Positions 1-8,085 of a DNA stretch of 64,000 nucleotides are shown here, piece by piece. The position numbers and the translations under genes are program-made. The notes under the pieces are model-generated. The model ran no database searches. It was not told where the DNA came from and worked only from the letters and a program-made list of their open reading frames with translations. This DNA comes from CAYFJO01 sp964343305 (GTDB lineage Bacteria > Planctomycetota > Planctomycetia > Pirellulales > Pirellulaceae). Every line of letters starts with the position of its first letter. Positions within the stretch are counted from its first letter, which is position 1. The DNA lies in assembly GCA_964343305.1 (NCBI GenBank), contig CAYFJO010000009.1:1-64000 (forward strand). The letters are read 5' to 3'.

Positions 1-2
1 CT

Positions 3-554
3 CTCCGGTGTGACCGACTACGAACCGCTTCTCCCCTGGAACTGGGCCGCCAAGCCGCAGCGGCGAGATTCGCCCTGTTGTTTTGTTTGACTCGATGGGC
101 GGATGGTGACACCTCAGCCGAGTATCAACAACCTGTATCCGTCGAGGACGTGGTCGCTGGCATCAGGTTGGCTCGATGGTTCGGTAACGAATGGCGACGT
201 TTGTTCGGCATGTTCTACGAAACGAATGAAGTCCGCGACCAACGCCGGCTGGTCGAATGGATTGAACGCAAAGGCGGTTCAGTTACGGCCCGCAAAGTTC
301 AGCAGGGGCATCGCCAATTCCGCACGGCTCACCAGGCCGAAGCGGCTCTGGAAGAATTAGCGAAAGCCGGCTGCGGTAATTGGGAACCAACACCCCCTGG
401 CCGACGCGGACAACCATCGCGGCGATTCGTGCTGTCTACGGTGTCTACTGTCTACGGTAATAGCCTGAAACCCGACGAAAACCGCAATACCGTAGACGTA
501 GACAGTGTAGACGGCCCCGAAACGCAACCTGATGACGATTGGGGGGAACTGTGA
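3..554 (+). CDS. DUF3987-type primase-like protein, C-terminal fragment (5' end outside window)
   Basis: The reading frame is open from base 3 to a stop at 552-554, so only the last 183 or so residues are visible. The segment AAAARFALLFCLTRWADGD, followed by an ARWFGNEWRR block and a small winged-helix-like part (RRLVEWIERKGGSVTARKV), resembles the C-terminus of DUF3987 proteins. These are primase/helicase-like replication proteins of phages and integrative elements. The tail is rich in Thr, Val and Asp and looks disordered. It is followed by small accessory genes, an HTH gene and an integrase, which fits a replication protein of the same mobile element. The family call is from recognition only; the N-terminal catalytic part cannot be checked here. 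Confidence 0.6.
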   Translation, partial: LRCDRLRTASPLELGRQAAAARFALLFCLTRWADGDTSAEYQQPVSVEDVVAGIRLARWFGNEWRRLFGMFYETNEVRDQRRLVEWIERKGGSVTARKVQQGHRQFRTAHQAEAALEELAKAGCGNWEPTPPGRRGQPSRRFVLSTVSTVYGNSLKPDENRNTVDVDSVDGPETQPDDDWGEL

Positions 555-615
555 AGCCGAGGTTGCCAGGCTCTTTATGGCAACACTTTTACTTTCTTAT
601 TAGGAGATCAATTTC

Positions 616-858
616 ATGATCAAGATTAACAATCGTGACGCGTTCAAACTCGCGTGGGTGCTGGAGTACGTTGCCGAGGGCAAAGCCGCTGATGAACCGA
701 CAGAAAGTGTTTGTTGGGCAGCGATGGATTTGGTTAACTCGGTTAAGTCCCAACTTACTCCCGAGGAAGTAGCTGATCTGGATCGCCAATTGGACGAACA
801 CAGGTCGCTACGAGCGGCAAGTGATCTATGGACGTCAAACCTCGCACCATCGCCATAG
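616..858 (+). CDS. Small hypothetical protein of the integrative element
   Basis: This gene encodes 80 residues and starts at an ATG preceded by a good ribosome site (TTAGGAGATC) about 10 bases upstream. The protein is mainly helical and acidic (segments such as LTPEEVADLDRQLDEHRS), with no membrane segment or metal-binding motif. Its 3' end overlaps the next gene by 31 bases, so the two are probably translated together. I do not recognise a family. The position between a DUF3987 fragment and an integrase suggests an accessory gene of the element. Confidence 0.55.
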   Translation: MIKINNRDAFKLAWVLEYVAEGKAADEPTESVCWAAMDLVNSVKSQLTPEEVADLDRQLDEHRSLRAASDLWTSNLAPSP

Positions 859-1217
859 CAAAGGCTGATCGGATGAGTGCCGCAAGATTGATTGCCGACC
901 TCACCAACATGGGCATCCGGCTTGAAGTACAAGGTGACCGTCTGCGGTATTCACCCCGGTCTGCCGTAACACCAACACTGATCGAGCGAATGAAGGCTCG
1001 TAAGGCGGAGTTGCTGGCGATCCTACGGCGCGACGGCCATTCCAAGCCCCACAATCAGTCCGGCCGTCGCACGACGATCCTCTGCCCGTTTTGCCGCAAC
1101 GATGATGTTGTTGACCACGAACGTGGTTTATGGTGCGGAGTGTGCGCAAAACTGGCATGGATCGAGCAAGCGGGTGGCAGGATGACAAGAGCCGATGTCG
1201 CTTGCGATACCAGATGA
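828..1217 (+). CDS. TubC-docking-like domain plus zinc ribbon protein
   Basis: This 129-residue protein has two parts. Residues about 17-65 (ARLIADLTNMGIRLEVQGDR ... LIERMKARKAELLAIL) resemble the small TubC N-terminal docking fold. That fold is best known from NRPS/PKS docking but also turns up in mobile-element genes of planctomycetes. Residues about 85-110 hold CPFC and CGVC, a plausible four-Cys zinc ribbon. The start overlaps the preceding gene. A role in protein-protein or nucleic-acid contacts of the element's replication machinery is an inference; there is no sign of an NRPS nearby. Confidence 0.55.
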   Translation: MDVKPRTIAIAKADRMSAARLIADLTNMGIRLEVQGDRLRYSPRSAVTPTLIERMKARKAELLAILRRDGHSKPHNQSGRRTTILCPFCRNDDVVDHERGLWCGVCAKLAWIEQAGGRMTRADVACDTR

Positions 1218-1353
1218 AAATTGGTCTGGTCGCAGGGCTTCCCCCAGCCAGACGGGACCCACATTTATTCCCATATTACTCATGCGACTATTGACCGCTA
1301 GCCAATATCCCTATAGAATGCGTGTAGGCTAGCAAGCAATAAGGAAGGCAGGC

Positions 1354-1572
1354 ATGCCAAAGCGAAAACGACATGAATCGTTCAGCGACCAACTACGACG
1401 AACCATCAAAGAATCGGATTTGTCCCGCAATCAGTTGTGCAAGGCGGCAGGAATCGATCCATCACACCTGCATCGGTTTGTCCACGGCACGGGGCGATTG
1501 ACAAATGACACGATTGACAAGATTGCAGAAGTTCTCAAATTACAGCTTACCGTCAGTGGGGAAGGGAAATAA
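1354..1572 (+). CDS. XRE-family HTH transcriptional regulator
   Basis: This 72-residue protein is almost entirely one helix-turn-helix domain. The pattern SDLSRNQLCKAAGIDPSHLH followed by RFVHGTGRLTNDTIDKIAEV matches the Cro/C1-type fold: scaffold helix, recognition helix, then the turn before the last helix. The ATG follows a strong ribosome site (AATAAGGAAGG). It ends 1 base before the integrase start, so the two genes form one unit. This suggests it controls integration or excision, but the operator is not identified. Confidence 0.75.
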   Translation: MPKRKRHESFSDQLRRTIKESDLSRNQLCKAAGIDPSHLHRFVHGTGRLTNDTIDKIAEVLKLQLTVSGEGK

Positions 1573-1573
1573 C

Positions 1574-2890
1574 ATGGCCGGAATTGGTAAACGAACAAAT
1601 GGAAAATGGTTCGTCCGCTTTGTCGATCCAGAAGGAAAGCGGCGGACGATGGCATTGGGTACAAAGTCGGAGCGACAGGCAACACGCTTCAAGCTCAAGA
1701 TTGAGGAACTACTTACGGCTCGCCGGACTTCCAACCCGATGGACGAAGAGGTTGCGGCGTGGGTGGACAAGCTGAAGGCACCCATGCGAGACCAATTGGT
1801 GAAGTTTGGCTTACTCGACGCCGATGTGGACGAACAGGACGCGGAGAAGCCGAACGAACTGGAATTGGAGGTGTTTCTGGCCCGATACTTCGAGAAGCGG
1901 AAGGACGTAAAGTCATCGACGCTGGAACATTGGGGCCATACTCGGAGGAACTTGATCCAATTCTTTGGAGGTGAGAAACACATCGATGAAATCACGGCAG
2001 GCAACGCAAGGGATTTCGAGTTGTTCCTGAAGACAGTTGCCCGCGAGAACCGTTACGGTGATATCGACGAATCGGAAGGTTTGAGCCTAGATACCGTCCG
2101 CAAGCGAATCGGCAACGCCAAGCAGTTCTTTGCCGACGCGGTGGAACATGAATTGATTCCATCTAACCCCTTCAAGAAGCTCAAATCGGCAGTCAAAGGC
2201 AACCGGAAGCGAGATTTCTTCATCACCCGCGAGATGGCCGATCTAGTACTTGACGCTTGCCCAGATGCCCAATGGCGGTTGATCTTCGCATTGGCTCGGT
2301 TTGGCGGCTTACGATGTACCAGCGAGTTTGTGCGGCTGCGACTGGACGATGTCGACTGGGGCCGCCGGCGGATTCGTGTCACAAGCCCTAAGACCGAACA
2401 CCATGAAGGCAAGGAATACCGATTCATCCCTCTGTTTCCCGAACTTCGACCATATCTCGAAGCCGTTTGGCATCAAGCCGAAGAGGGTGAAGAATACTTC
2501 ATTACTCGATTTCGAGACCCAAACCAAAACCCGCGAACAACAATGCTGAAGATCATAAGCCGGGCTGGTCTGAAGCCTTGGCCAAAGCTATTTCAAAACC
2601 TGAGAGCAAGTCGACAGACAGAATTGGAGGAGACATTTCCGAGTCACGTGGCATGTGCCTGGATGGGAAATTCTCAGTCGGTGGCGGAGAAGCACTATTT
2701 GCAGGTGACCGAAGACCATTTCGACCGGGCGAACGATGCCGCGCTCCACCAGCGCTCCAGCAAGGACTCGCAAGGGGCCGTAAATGAAAAAAGCGACACC
2801 ACGCAAACCGCAGAAAACCGCGAGGAATCGCAAGGTGTCGCAATAGAGATGGGCGATACAGGACTTGAACCTGTGGCATCCGCCTTGTAA
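1574..2890 (+). CDS. Tyrosine recombinase (integrase) of the element
   Basis: The ATG at 1574 gives 438 residues. Arm-binding and core-binding parts are followed by the catalytic domain from about residue 215. Visible active-site residues are Arg247 (ARFGGLRCTSE), Lys273 (SPKTEHH), Arg344 (QNLRASRQTE) and the likely nucleophile Tyr375 (AEKHYLQV). The usual His of the HxxR box appears as Gln/Asn, which I associate with this planctomycete integrase group. The last residues (MGDTGLEPVASAL) are encoded by the complementary strand of the tRNA-Val gene, so the stop codon lies inside the tRNA. This is the classic signature of integration at a tRNA 3' end. Confidence 0.9.
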   Translation: MAGIGKRTNGKWFVRFVDPEGKRRTMALGTKSERQATRFKLKIEELLTARRTSNPMDEEVAAWVDKLKAPMRDQLVKFGLLDADVDEQDAEKPNELELEVFLARYFEKRKDVKSSTLEHWGHTRRNLIQFFGGEKHIDEITAGNARDFELFLKTVARENRYGDIDESEGLSLDTVRKRIGNAKQFFADAVEHELIPSNPFKKLKSAVKGNRKRDFFITREMADLVLDACPDAQWRLIFALARFGGLRCTSEFVRLRLDDVDWGRRRIRVTSPKTEHHEGKEYRFIPLFPELRPYLEAVWHQAEEGEEYFITRFRDPNQNPRTTMLKIISRAGLKPWPKLFQNLRASRQTELEETFPSHVACAWMGNSQSVAEKHYLQVTEDHFDRANDAALHQRSSKDSQGAVNEKSDTTQTAENREESQGVAIEMGDTGLEPVASAL

Positions 2891-2923
2891 GGGCGGCGCT
2901 CTAGCCAACTGAGCTAATCGCCC
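2850..2923 (-). tRNA. tRNA-Val (anticodon UAC)
   Basis: On the minus strand the acceptor stem GGGCGAT pairs with ATCGCCC. The D-arm is GCTCAGTTGGCTAGAGC, the anticodon stem CCGCC/GGCGG encloses the loop CTTACAA (anticodon TAC), and the T-arm is ACAGGTTCAAGTCCTGT. The discriminator base is A and CCA is not encoded. The integrase gene runs antisense into this gene and stops inside it, so the 3' half of the tRNA is probably one attachment site of the element. Confidence 0.95.
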
Positions 2924-3048
2924 GCGTCGCGATTTATCGTACTTGCGGCTCGTGACGGCTGTCAATGTGGGCTCGATGTCCCGCCCCTTCGGCAGTGGCG
3001 GGTGGCTGCGTAGAATATGCTTTTGTTTGTGTTTCACGGAGCCTGCTT

Positions 3049-4416
3049 GTGTTGGAATTGTGTGTGACCGTTCTGCTCGCATTGCATTTGCTGTGTGTCA
3101 ATGTGGCGACGGCCGGGCCACTAGTGTGCATGTGGTTCGAAACGCGTGAGCGAAAGGACCCACTTGTGCGACGAACAGGGCAATTCTTGGCGAACGCGTC
3201 CGTCGTGTTGTTGGTCGTTGGAATTGTGATCGGGTTCTGGGTGGGATGGCTGAGTTGGAGTCCGACGTATCGCGAAGCGCTATCGTTTCTTTCACGGCGA
3301 ATAGTCACCGGCTTGGCGGAAATTGCATTTTCATTGATTTTAATGGCGATCTATGCTTGGTGGTTCGTTGCGGTGCGCGAACCATCCCGGTGGCATCGCG
3401 TTGGTCGGGCAACGTTGCCGTTGCTGGCGAGTACGAACTTGATGTACCACTTTCCGCTGTTGTTTGTCATTTTGACGAACACGATCGGGCAATCGAACTT
3501 GCCCGGTGAACCGCTCGGATCTGCTGAGTTTTTACGAATGATTTCGCAAAGTGACGTGTTGGCACGGATCGTTCACTTTTGGATGGCTTCGTTGGCAGTC
3601 ACAGGCGTTTTGTTGATGGTTTATGCCGTCATGCGCGTGCCAGATCCATCCGACGCGGGTCGAGTCGCCGTTTGGGGCGGACGCATCGCGGTGGTGCCGA
3701 CGTTTTTGCAACTGCCCATCGGCATGTGGATTCTGTTCAGCATGACGGACCGCGTTCAGCAGCGCTTGATGGGCGGCAACTTCATGGCGACGACGTTGCT
3801 TGCCATCTCCATCCTCATTGCTTTGTGGTTAATGCACCAGCTATCGTCAATCGCGATGGGCAACGTCACACGACGCGGTGTCGTCCTGTCCGCAAGTGCC
3901 ATGTTGCTGGCCATCATCTTGATGACCGGGACATCCCGACAAGCAAAATCGCCGAAACGCAGTGTTGACGCTTCGTTTGCTGTAAACGCTCCCAGTGTGT
4001 GGCTATCGTGCGGGTTTGCGGACTGGAAACACGCAGGTCAGACTGACCCATTGTGCATCCGGCACAGCGGATTCCGTCAGGCGAAGCCTAAACTACTGAG
4101 CCGCGATCGGGCCACCGTTGGAGAAAGAGCCGATAGTTGGCCAATGCAATGCCCGTTCGCCCACAGAACATCGATTCCTGAGTGTACATCAATCGCGCGT
4201 CGGGGTCGTGTGGCGTCAGATTCACGAGCCGCTTGGCTGCCCGCGAGCACTGTTGGTGGTCTTCGGTCGTCTGGTAGAGGAAAAGCTGCGCTTCGACCAC
4301 GGCCGGATGAGGCTTGCGCTCCAATAACCGGGAGAGTTGCTCTTCAGCCTCGGAATACTTGCGACATCGAATCAGATCGTACGCGTCGTCAACCTTCTGT
4401 GCGAGTCTTGGAGTAA
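3049..4416 (+). CDS. Multi-spanning membrane protein with an aberrant C-terminal extension
   Basis: A GTG at 3049 (TTG at 3052 and other starts nearby are alternatives) opens a very hydrophobic protein. Up to about position 3950 it has roughly eight predicted membrane segments, including LHLLCVNVATAGPLVCMWFE near the N-terminus. I do not recognise a functional family. From about 3960 the sequence loses all hydrophobic segments and becomes Arg/Ser/Pro rich. The last 330 or so bases lie antisense to a TPR-like gene, which is typical of a reading frame that has lost its own stop. The native protein probably ends near 3960. Confidence 0.5.
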   Translation: MLELCVTVLLALHLLCVNVATAGPLVCMWFETRERKDPLVRRTGQFLANASVVLLVVGIVIGFWVGWLSWSPTYREALSFLSRRIVTGLAEIAFSLILMAIYAWWFVAVREPSRWHRVGRATLPLLASTNLMYHFPLLFVILTNTIGQSNLPGEPLGSAEFLRMISQSDVLARIVHFWMASLAVTGVLLMVYAVMRVPDPSDAGRVAVWGGRIAVVPTFLQLPIGMWILFSMTDRVQQRLMGGNFMATTLLAISILIALWLMHQLSSIAMGNVTRRGVVLSASAMLLAIILMTGTSRQAKSPKRSVDASFAVNAPSVWLSCGFADWKHAGQTDPLCIRHSGFRQAKPKLLSRDRATVGERADSWPMQCPFAHRTSIPECTSIARRGRVASDSRAAWLPASTVGGLRSSGRGKAALRPRPDEACAPITGRVALQPRNTCDIESDRTRRQPSVRVLE

Positions 4417-4510
4417 GTTGTTTTGTGTGCGGCTGAATTTGTCTTTGACGTGGCTGTCGTTGCTGGTTCTTTCGCTTCTTCTGTTCGCGCCGTTGTTTTC
4501 CTTTCGCCAT
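4088..4510 (-). CDS. TPR-like protein, probably truncated at the C-terminus
   Basis: The ATG at 4510 is preceded by GAAAGGA, which decides the start. The first 35 residues are extremely basic (KGKQRREQKKRKNQQRQPRQ). Helical TPR-like segments follow (VDDAYDLIRCRKYSEAEEQL; LNLTPHDPDARLMY-type spacing). The frame stops soon after FLQRWPDRG, in the middle of what looks like another helix pair. Similar proteins as I know them are longer. Its 3' end faces the aberrant tail of the membrane protein, so both genes may have been cut by one deletion. Confidence 0.5.
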   Translation of the reverse strand: MAKGKQRREQKKRKNQQRQPRQRQIQPHTKQLTPRLAQKVDDAYDLIRCRKYSEAEEQLSRLLERKPHPAVVEAQLFLYQTTEDHQQCSRAAKRLVNLTPHDPDARLMYTQESMFCGRTGIALANYRLFLQRWPDRGSVV

Positions 4511-4645
4511 GTCGGCATCCTTTCTCAAACAGTTTGGCCTCCTTGCGTCGCGTCACGAGACGGTGGAAACGCCTGCGGACCACTCATAGTAAAACGCATA
4601 AAAACGTCTTTTACTATTCCAGTACGCAAAAAACCCGGTATGTGG

Positions 4646-4711
4646 TCGTAGCGCATGCTGGCAGCATGCGCAAAAAAGCAGAAAAACGCACTTTGGCAGC
4701 GTGTACTACGA
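4646..4711. repeat. Intergenic palindrome (TCGTAG...CTACGA type)
   Basis: An outer arm TCGTAGCG pairs with a CGTGTACTACGA-like arm, and a perfect inner hairpin GCATGC-TGGCA-GCATGC lies inside. It resembles the larger palindrome at 57925-58002, which shares the outer arm TCGTAG and the TGGCAGCGT word. It lies 48 bases before the peptide-binding lipoprotein gene. Confidence 0.6.
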
Positions 4712-4758
4712 GTTCTTGCGTCCACCCCATAAAATGACTCCATCAGATTCCCTTATAT

Positions 4759-6345
4759 GTGAGGTCACCGACCGTGAAACATCTCGCGACCACTGTATTG
4801 CTAGCATCGCTGCTGACGACCGGTTGTGGCGGCTCCGGCGGTTCGAGCAACTCGTCCACGCTGATTTACGGCCGTGGCGAAGATGCCAAGACTCTCGATC
4901 CGATCAACACCGATGTGGGCGAGTCGATCAAGGTGATGGTCAATCTTTACGACACGTTGGTCACCTATCACGACGAGACGACCGAGTTGGTCCCGTCGTT
5001 GGCCACCGAGTGGTCGCACAGTGACGATGGTTTGACGTGGACGTTTCAACTGCGCGAGGGCGTCAAGTTTCATGACGGTACGTCGTTCGACTCTGAAGCA
5101 GTCGCGTTCAGTTTGGAACGGCTGATCAAGGATGAGCACCCGCACGTTTATGACAAGGCACGTCCTTACGCTCCGAGTTTTTCGATGCTCGAAGGAGTCA
5201 CGGCGACCAAGCCGTTGGAAGTGCAATTCACGTTACGGCGTCCGAGCGCGGTGTTTGTGGAATCGCTGGCCATGTTTCCCGCGTGCGTCGTCAGCCCATC
5301 GGCGGTCAAGAAATACAAAGAGAAGTTTGGTGAGCACCCCGTCGGCACGGGACCGTTTCGTTTCGAAAAATGGCGGCGAGCCGAACAACTAGTGCTGGCC
5401 GCCAACGACGACTATTGGCTCGGTCGTCCGGAAGTCGACCATGTCATCTTCGTTCCAGTTGCGAAGCGGCAGACGCGCGTCGAGCGCCTGAAACGTGGTG
5501 AGATTCATATCGCGGACAACCTGGCTCCGGATGAGGTCGACGCGCTCATCAAAGTTCCCGGAATCGTCGCGCAAACACAGCCAGGAATGAACGTCGGTTA
5601 TCTCACCATGCAAACGGAAAAAGAGCCGCTGGGCAACGTCAAAGTACGTCAGGCGATTTGGTTTGCGTTGGACAAGCAAGAGTTGCTCGACGTCGCCTAT
5701 GCGGGGCATGGCAAACCGGCGGTGAACATGGTCCCGCCGACCATCTTTGCACACCACGACGAGTTGGAGGATCGGCCGTTCGATCCCAAAAAGGCTCGCG
5801 AGTTGTTGAAACAAGCCGCCGAAGAAGACGGATTTAATTTGCCGCTCGATTTGACCTTGTCGGTGATGTCGCACGAGCGGCCGTATATGCAAAAACCGAT
5901 TCAAGTTGCTTCGTTTATCAAGGACAAGTTGAAAGTGGTCGACATCAACATCGACATCAAACCACGACCGGCAAACCAGCACTTCGACCATTTGCATCGC
6001 GGCGAGTTTCAACTCGGACTGGCCGGCTGGACGCAAGACATTCCCGACCCAGACAATTTTTTGTATACGCTGCTCGACTTGGACAACATCAGCGAGTTTG
6101 GCAACAACTTGGGCAGATATCGAAGCGAAGAGTTGCACGAACGATTGATCGCCGGGCAACAGGAGTTGGACCGGGAGAAAAGAAAACAGATCTATTATGA
6201 TGCCCAAGAGATATTGTTCCGCGACGCACCGGTTGTGCCTTTGGTCCATACCGACGTTCGGATCGTCCAGACGAAACGCTTGAAGGGATATAAGTTGCAT
6301 CCGGCGGCAATTGTTCGTTTGCGGCTGTCGTACTTTGAGGACTAA
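4759..6345 (+). CDS. Oligopeptide/dipeptide ABC transporter substrate-binding lipoprotein
   Basis: The protein of about 528 residues begins with a lipoprotein signal (ATTVLLASLLTTGC; Cys near residue 23), so it should sit on the outer face of the cytoplasmic membrane. The rest follows the family 5 binding-protein fold: the AKTLDPINTDVGES entry strand, LATEWSHSDDGLTWTFQLRE, and the conserved HPVGTGPFRFEKWRR block. GTG codons at 4759 and 4774 are both possible starts. A DppB-like permease follows on the same strand. No second permease or ATPase gene is in the window, so the ligand and the complete transporter remain unknown. Confidence 0.85.
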   Translation: MRSPTVKHLATTVLLASLLTTGCGGSGGSSNSSTLIYGRGEDAKTLDPINTDVGESIKVMVNLYDTLVTYHDETTELVPSLATEWSHSDDGLTWTFQLREGVKFHDGTSFDSEAVAFSLERLIKDEHPHVYDKARPYAPSFSMLEGVTATKPLEVQFTLRRPSAVFVESLAMFPACVVSPSAVKKYKEKFGEHPVGTGPFRFEKWRRAEQLVLAANDDYWLGRPEVDHVIFVPVAKRQTRVERLKRGEIHIADNLAPDEVDALIKVPGIVAQTQPGMNVGYLTMQTEKEPLGNVKVRQAIWFALDKQELLDVAYAGHGKPAVNMVPPTIFAHHDELEDRPFDPKKARELLKQAAEEDGFNLPLDLTLSVMSHERPYMQKPIQVASFIKDKLKVVDINIDIKPRPANQHFDHLHRGEFQLGLAGWTQDIPDPDNFLYTLLDLDNISEFGNNLGRYRSEELHERLIAGQQELDREKRKQIYYDAQEILFRDAPVVPLVHTDVRIVQTKRLKGYKLHPAAIVRLRLSYFED

Positions 6346-6348
6346 CAT

Positions 6349-6402
6349 GTAGGACGGATTGCTAATCCGTCTGCTTTCGGCCGGATTAGCAATCCGGCCT
6401 AC
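6349..6402. repeat. Intergenic palindrome between binding protein and permease genes
   Basis: The arms GTAGGACGGATTGCTAATCC and its near-complement end at GGCCTAC with two mismatches. The word GGATTGC(T/C)AATCC recurs at 11950-11970. It lies within an apparent operon, 3 bases after the binding-protein stop and 6 bases before the permease ATG, so it will be in the mRNA as a hairpin. Confidence 0.75.
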
Positions 6403-6408
6403 GTCACC

Positions 6409-7416
6409 ATGACGCAGTTTCTTTTGCGACGAATCTTTCAAGCCTGTCTGACGATGTTCGTCGCACTCGCGTTGGTCTTCATTGCGATTCGTATCCTGCC
6501 AGGCAATCCGTTGTTGGGTCGATTCGGCCAGCACGTCGACCTGGAACAAATGGAGCAGATCCGGCACGAGCAAGGTTGGGACGAACCGGTACTCGTTCAA
6601 TTTGGGCACTTCCTATGGCAGTTGACGGTGTCCGGCGACTTGGGACATTCGATTGACAACACGCTGGTCGACGTGGGCGAAGAACTGCGACGACGAATTC
6701 CCGCTACGATCGAGTTGACGCTGGCGGCCATGATGATTGCATTGCCGCTGGGGATTGGGGCCGGCGTTGCCGCGGCAGTTTGGCGGAATCGTTTTCCCGA
6801 CTATTTCTGCATGATGGGGTCGCTGCTGGGTGTGAGCATTCCAGTGTTTTTTCTGGGAATCTGTTTGCGCGCGATTTTCTCCGGCATGCCTACGTCTCAG
6901 CGTCTACCGCAGGAAGTCATGTTGGATTTTGAACCGTTGACGGGATTCTACATGGTGGACACGATGCTGCGTGGGCGCATCGATTGGTTCTTCGCTTCCA
7001 TGCGGCATCTTTGTCTGCCGGCGGTGGCGCTCAGTTCCATCCCAACCGCGATTATTGCCCGCATCACCCGCAGCAGTATGCTGGAAGTCCTTTCGGAAGA
7101 TTATATTCGTACGGCGAAAGCCAAAGGCAGCTCGGCTTGGCGAGTGATTTGGCGACACGCATTTCCCAACGCCGCAGTGCCCATTGCCAATATTGCGGGA
7201 TTTCAGATTGGGTTGCTCTTGTCCGGTGCGGTGCTTACAGAGACCGTTTTCGAATGGCCGGGGCTGGGCAAATTCATCATCGACGCAGTGCCGAACAGCG
7301 ATTACCCGATCGTCCAGGCGGGTGCGATGGTGGTCGCAACGATCTTTGTGTTTACGAATCTTGCCCTGGACGTTCTTTATGCGTGGTTGGATCCCCGCAT
7401 TCGTGTGTCAGGATGA
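6409..7416 (+). CDS. DppB-type ABC transporter permease
   Basis: This 335-residue inner-membrane protein has six predicted membrane segments. The N-terminal block is typical of DppB/OppB (IRILPGNPLLGRFGQHVD, then MEQIRHEQGWDEPVLVQFGH). The cytoplasmic EAA coupling loop is clear (EDYIRTAKAKGSSAWRVIWR). It follows the substrate-binding lipoprotein and should be its permease subunit. The matching DppC and ATPase genes are absent from both sides, so partners must be encoded elsewhere. Confidence 0.9.
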   Translation: MTQFLLRRIFQACLTMFVALALVFIAIRILPGNPLLGRFGQHVDLEQMEQIRHEQGWDEPVLVQFGHFLWQLTVSGDLGHSIDNTLVDVGEELRRRIPATIELTLAAMMIALPLGIGAGVAAAVWRNRFPDYFCMMGSLLGVSIPVFFLGICLRAIFSGMPTSQRLPQEVMLDFEPLTGFYMVDTMLRGRIDWFFASMRHLCLPAVALSSIPTAIIARITRSSMLEVLSEDYIRTAKAKGSSAWRVIWRHAFPNAAVPIANIAGFQIGLLLSGAVLTETVFEWPGLGKFIIDAVPNSDYPIVQAGAMVVATIFVFTNLALDVLYAWLDPRIRVSG

Positions 7417-7419
7417 TGG

Positions 7420-7470
7420 CAGATTTCGGAATGCGGATTTTGTGACTCTCAATCCGCAATCCGAATTCTG
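7420..7470. repeat. Intergenic palindrome after the permease gene
   Basis: The arm CAGATTTCGGAATGCGGATT pairs with AATCCGCAATCCGAATTCTG with two mismatches. It lies 3 bases downstream of the permease stop and before the converging RRM gene. It may work as a terminator or mRNA end stabiliser, although no T-run follows. Confidence 0.65.
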
Positions 7471-7484
7471 CAATCCAAGATTCC

Positions 7485-7751
7485 TCACCGTCGATCTCGC
7501 GATTGACGTTCGCGTGCTTCGTTGGCAACTAGCGCACGGCCATCCACTTCCGTTCCGTTGAGTGCTTCGATCGCCTTTTGAGTTTCTTCTTCAGTTCCCA
7601 TTTCGACAAAACCGAAACCGCGTGATCGTCCGGTCGCCCGATCTTTCATCACGATCGCGTCAACCACCTCGCCATGCTCTTCAAACAGTTCGCGCAATTG
7701 CTCCGTGGCGACCGACCAAGGGAGATTGCCAATATAGACTCGTTTGCCCAT
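7485..7751 (-). CDS. RNA-binding protein with one RRM domain
   Basis: The start at the MGKRVYIGNL codon (7751) gives 88 residues made up of one RNA recognition motif. RNP2 is VYIGNL at residues 4-9 and RNP1 is RGFGFVEM near residues 44-51, both with the aromatic residues that stack on RNA. A short Arg-rich tail (ARERQSRDRR) follows. Such single-RRM proteins are known from cyanobacteria and planctomycetes, often cold-inducible, and bind single-stranded RNA. The gene is monocistronic; a long upstream region (7752-8000) could carry a regulatory leader. Confidence 0.9.
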   Translation of the reverse strand: MGKRVYIGNLPWSVATEQLRELFEEHGEVVDAIVMKDRATGRSRGFGFVEMGTEEETQKAIEALNGTEVDGRALVANEARERQSRDRR

Positions 7752-8006
7752 CGTGCGTTTCCTACCATCCCTATCAACAAAATTCAACGATCAGCGGGCC
7801 CGCGAAAACTTACATCGCCGAGGGATTGGATAACGTCGAGCAAGCCAAATCAGGGCCACAAACAACCGTTGAATATACCGATTGTCAAACAGCGGAGAAA
7901 GTTTTTTCTTGAAAAAACTGGATGTTCGTACAAGCGGTCGATGTTGCGAGGAATGGCTGGGTTTCAGTGACCACCGACAGTTTGCGAAGAAAACCCGCCC
8001 AAACGC
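7752..8006. other. Gene-free stretch upstream of the RRM gene
   Basis: No convincing coding frame is present. The region must hold the promoter and 5' leader of the minus-strand RRM gene. I see no clear sigma-70 boxes and no known riboswitch. Autoregulatory leaders are common for RRM genes in other bacteria, but that is only an analogy here. Confidence 0.4.
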
Positions 8007-8039
8007 AAAGAAGCCGGGCATCCAATGCTCGGCTTCTTT
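8007..8039. terminator. Strong hairpin, probable terminator of the minus-strand gene at 8086
   Basis: CAAAGAAGCCGGGCA pairs with TGCTCGGCTTCTTTG around a 4-base loop, with one G-T wobble. Read on the minus strand it lies 47 bases beyond the stop of the gene at 8086-8802 and the arm ends in an A/T-rich run. Confidence 0.7.
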
Positions 8040-8085
8040 GTCACGCGATGAAGTTGCTTTTACTTTTCGTCACGCAAAGCGTGAC

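Noticed and set aside
1..90. A frame-1 stretch ending LLPWNW that resembles the C-terminus of IS66 transposases
   Set aside because: Frame 3 is open from base 3 and reads AAAARFALLFCLTRWADGD, continuing smoothly into the DUF3987-like fragment, so the IS66-like string is a chance match.
5389..6609. Long minus-strand open frame (406 codons) opposite the substrate-binding protein gene
   Set aside because: The plus-strand frame has clear family motifs and a lipoprotein signal; the antisense frame is a by-product of GC-rich codon use.
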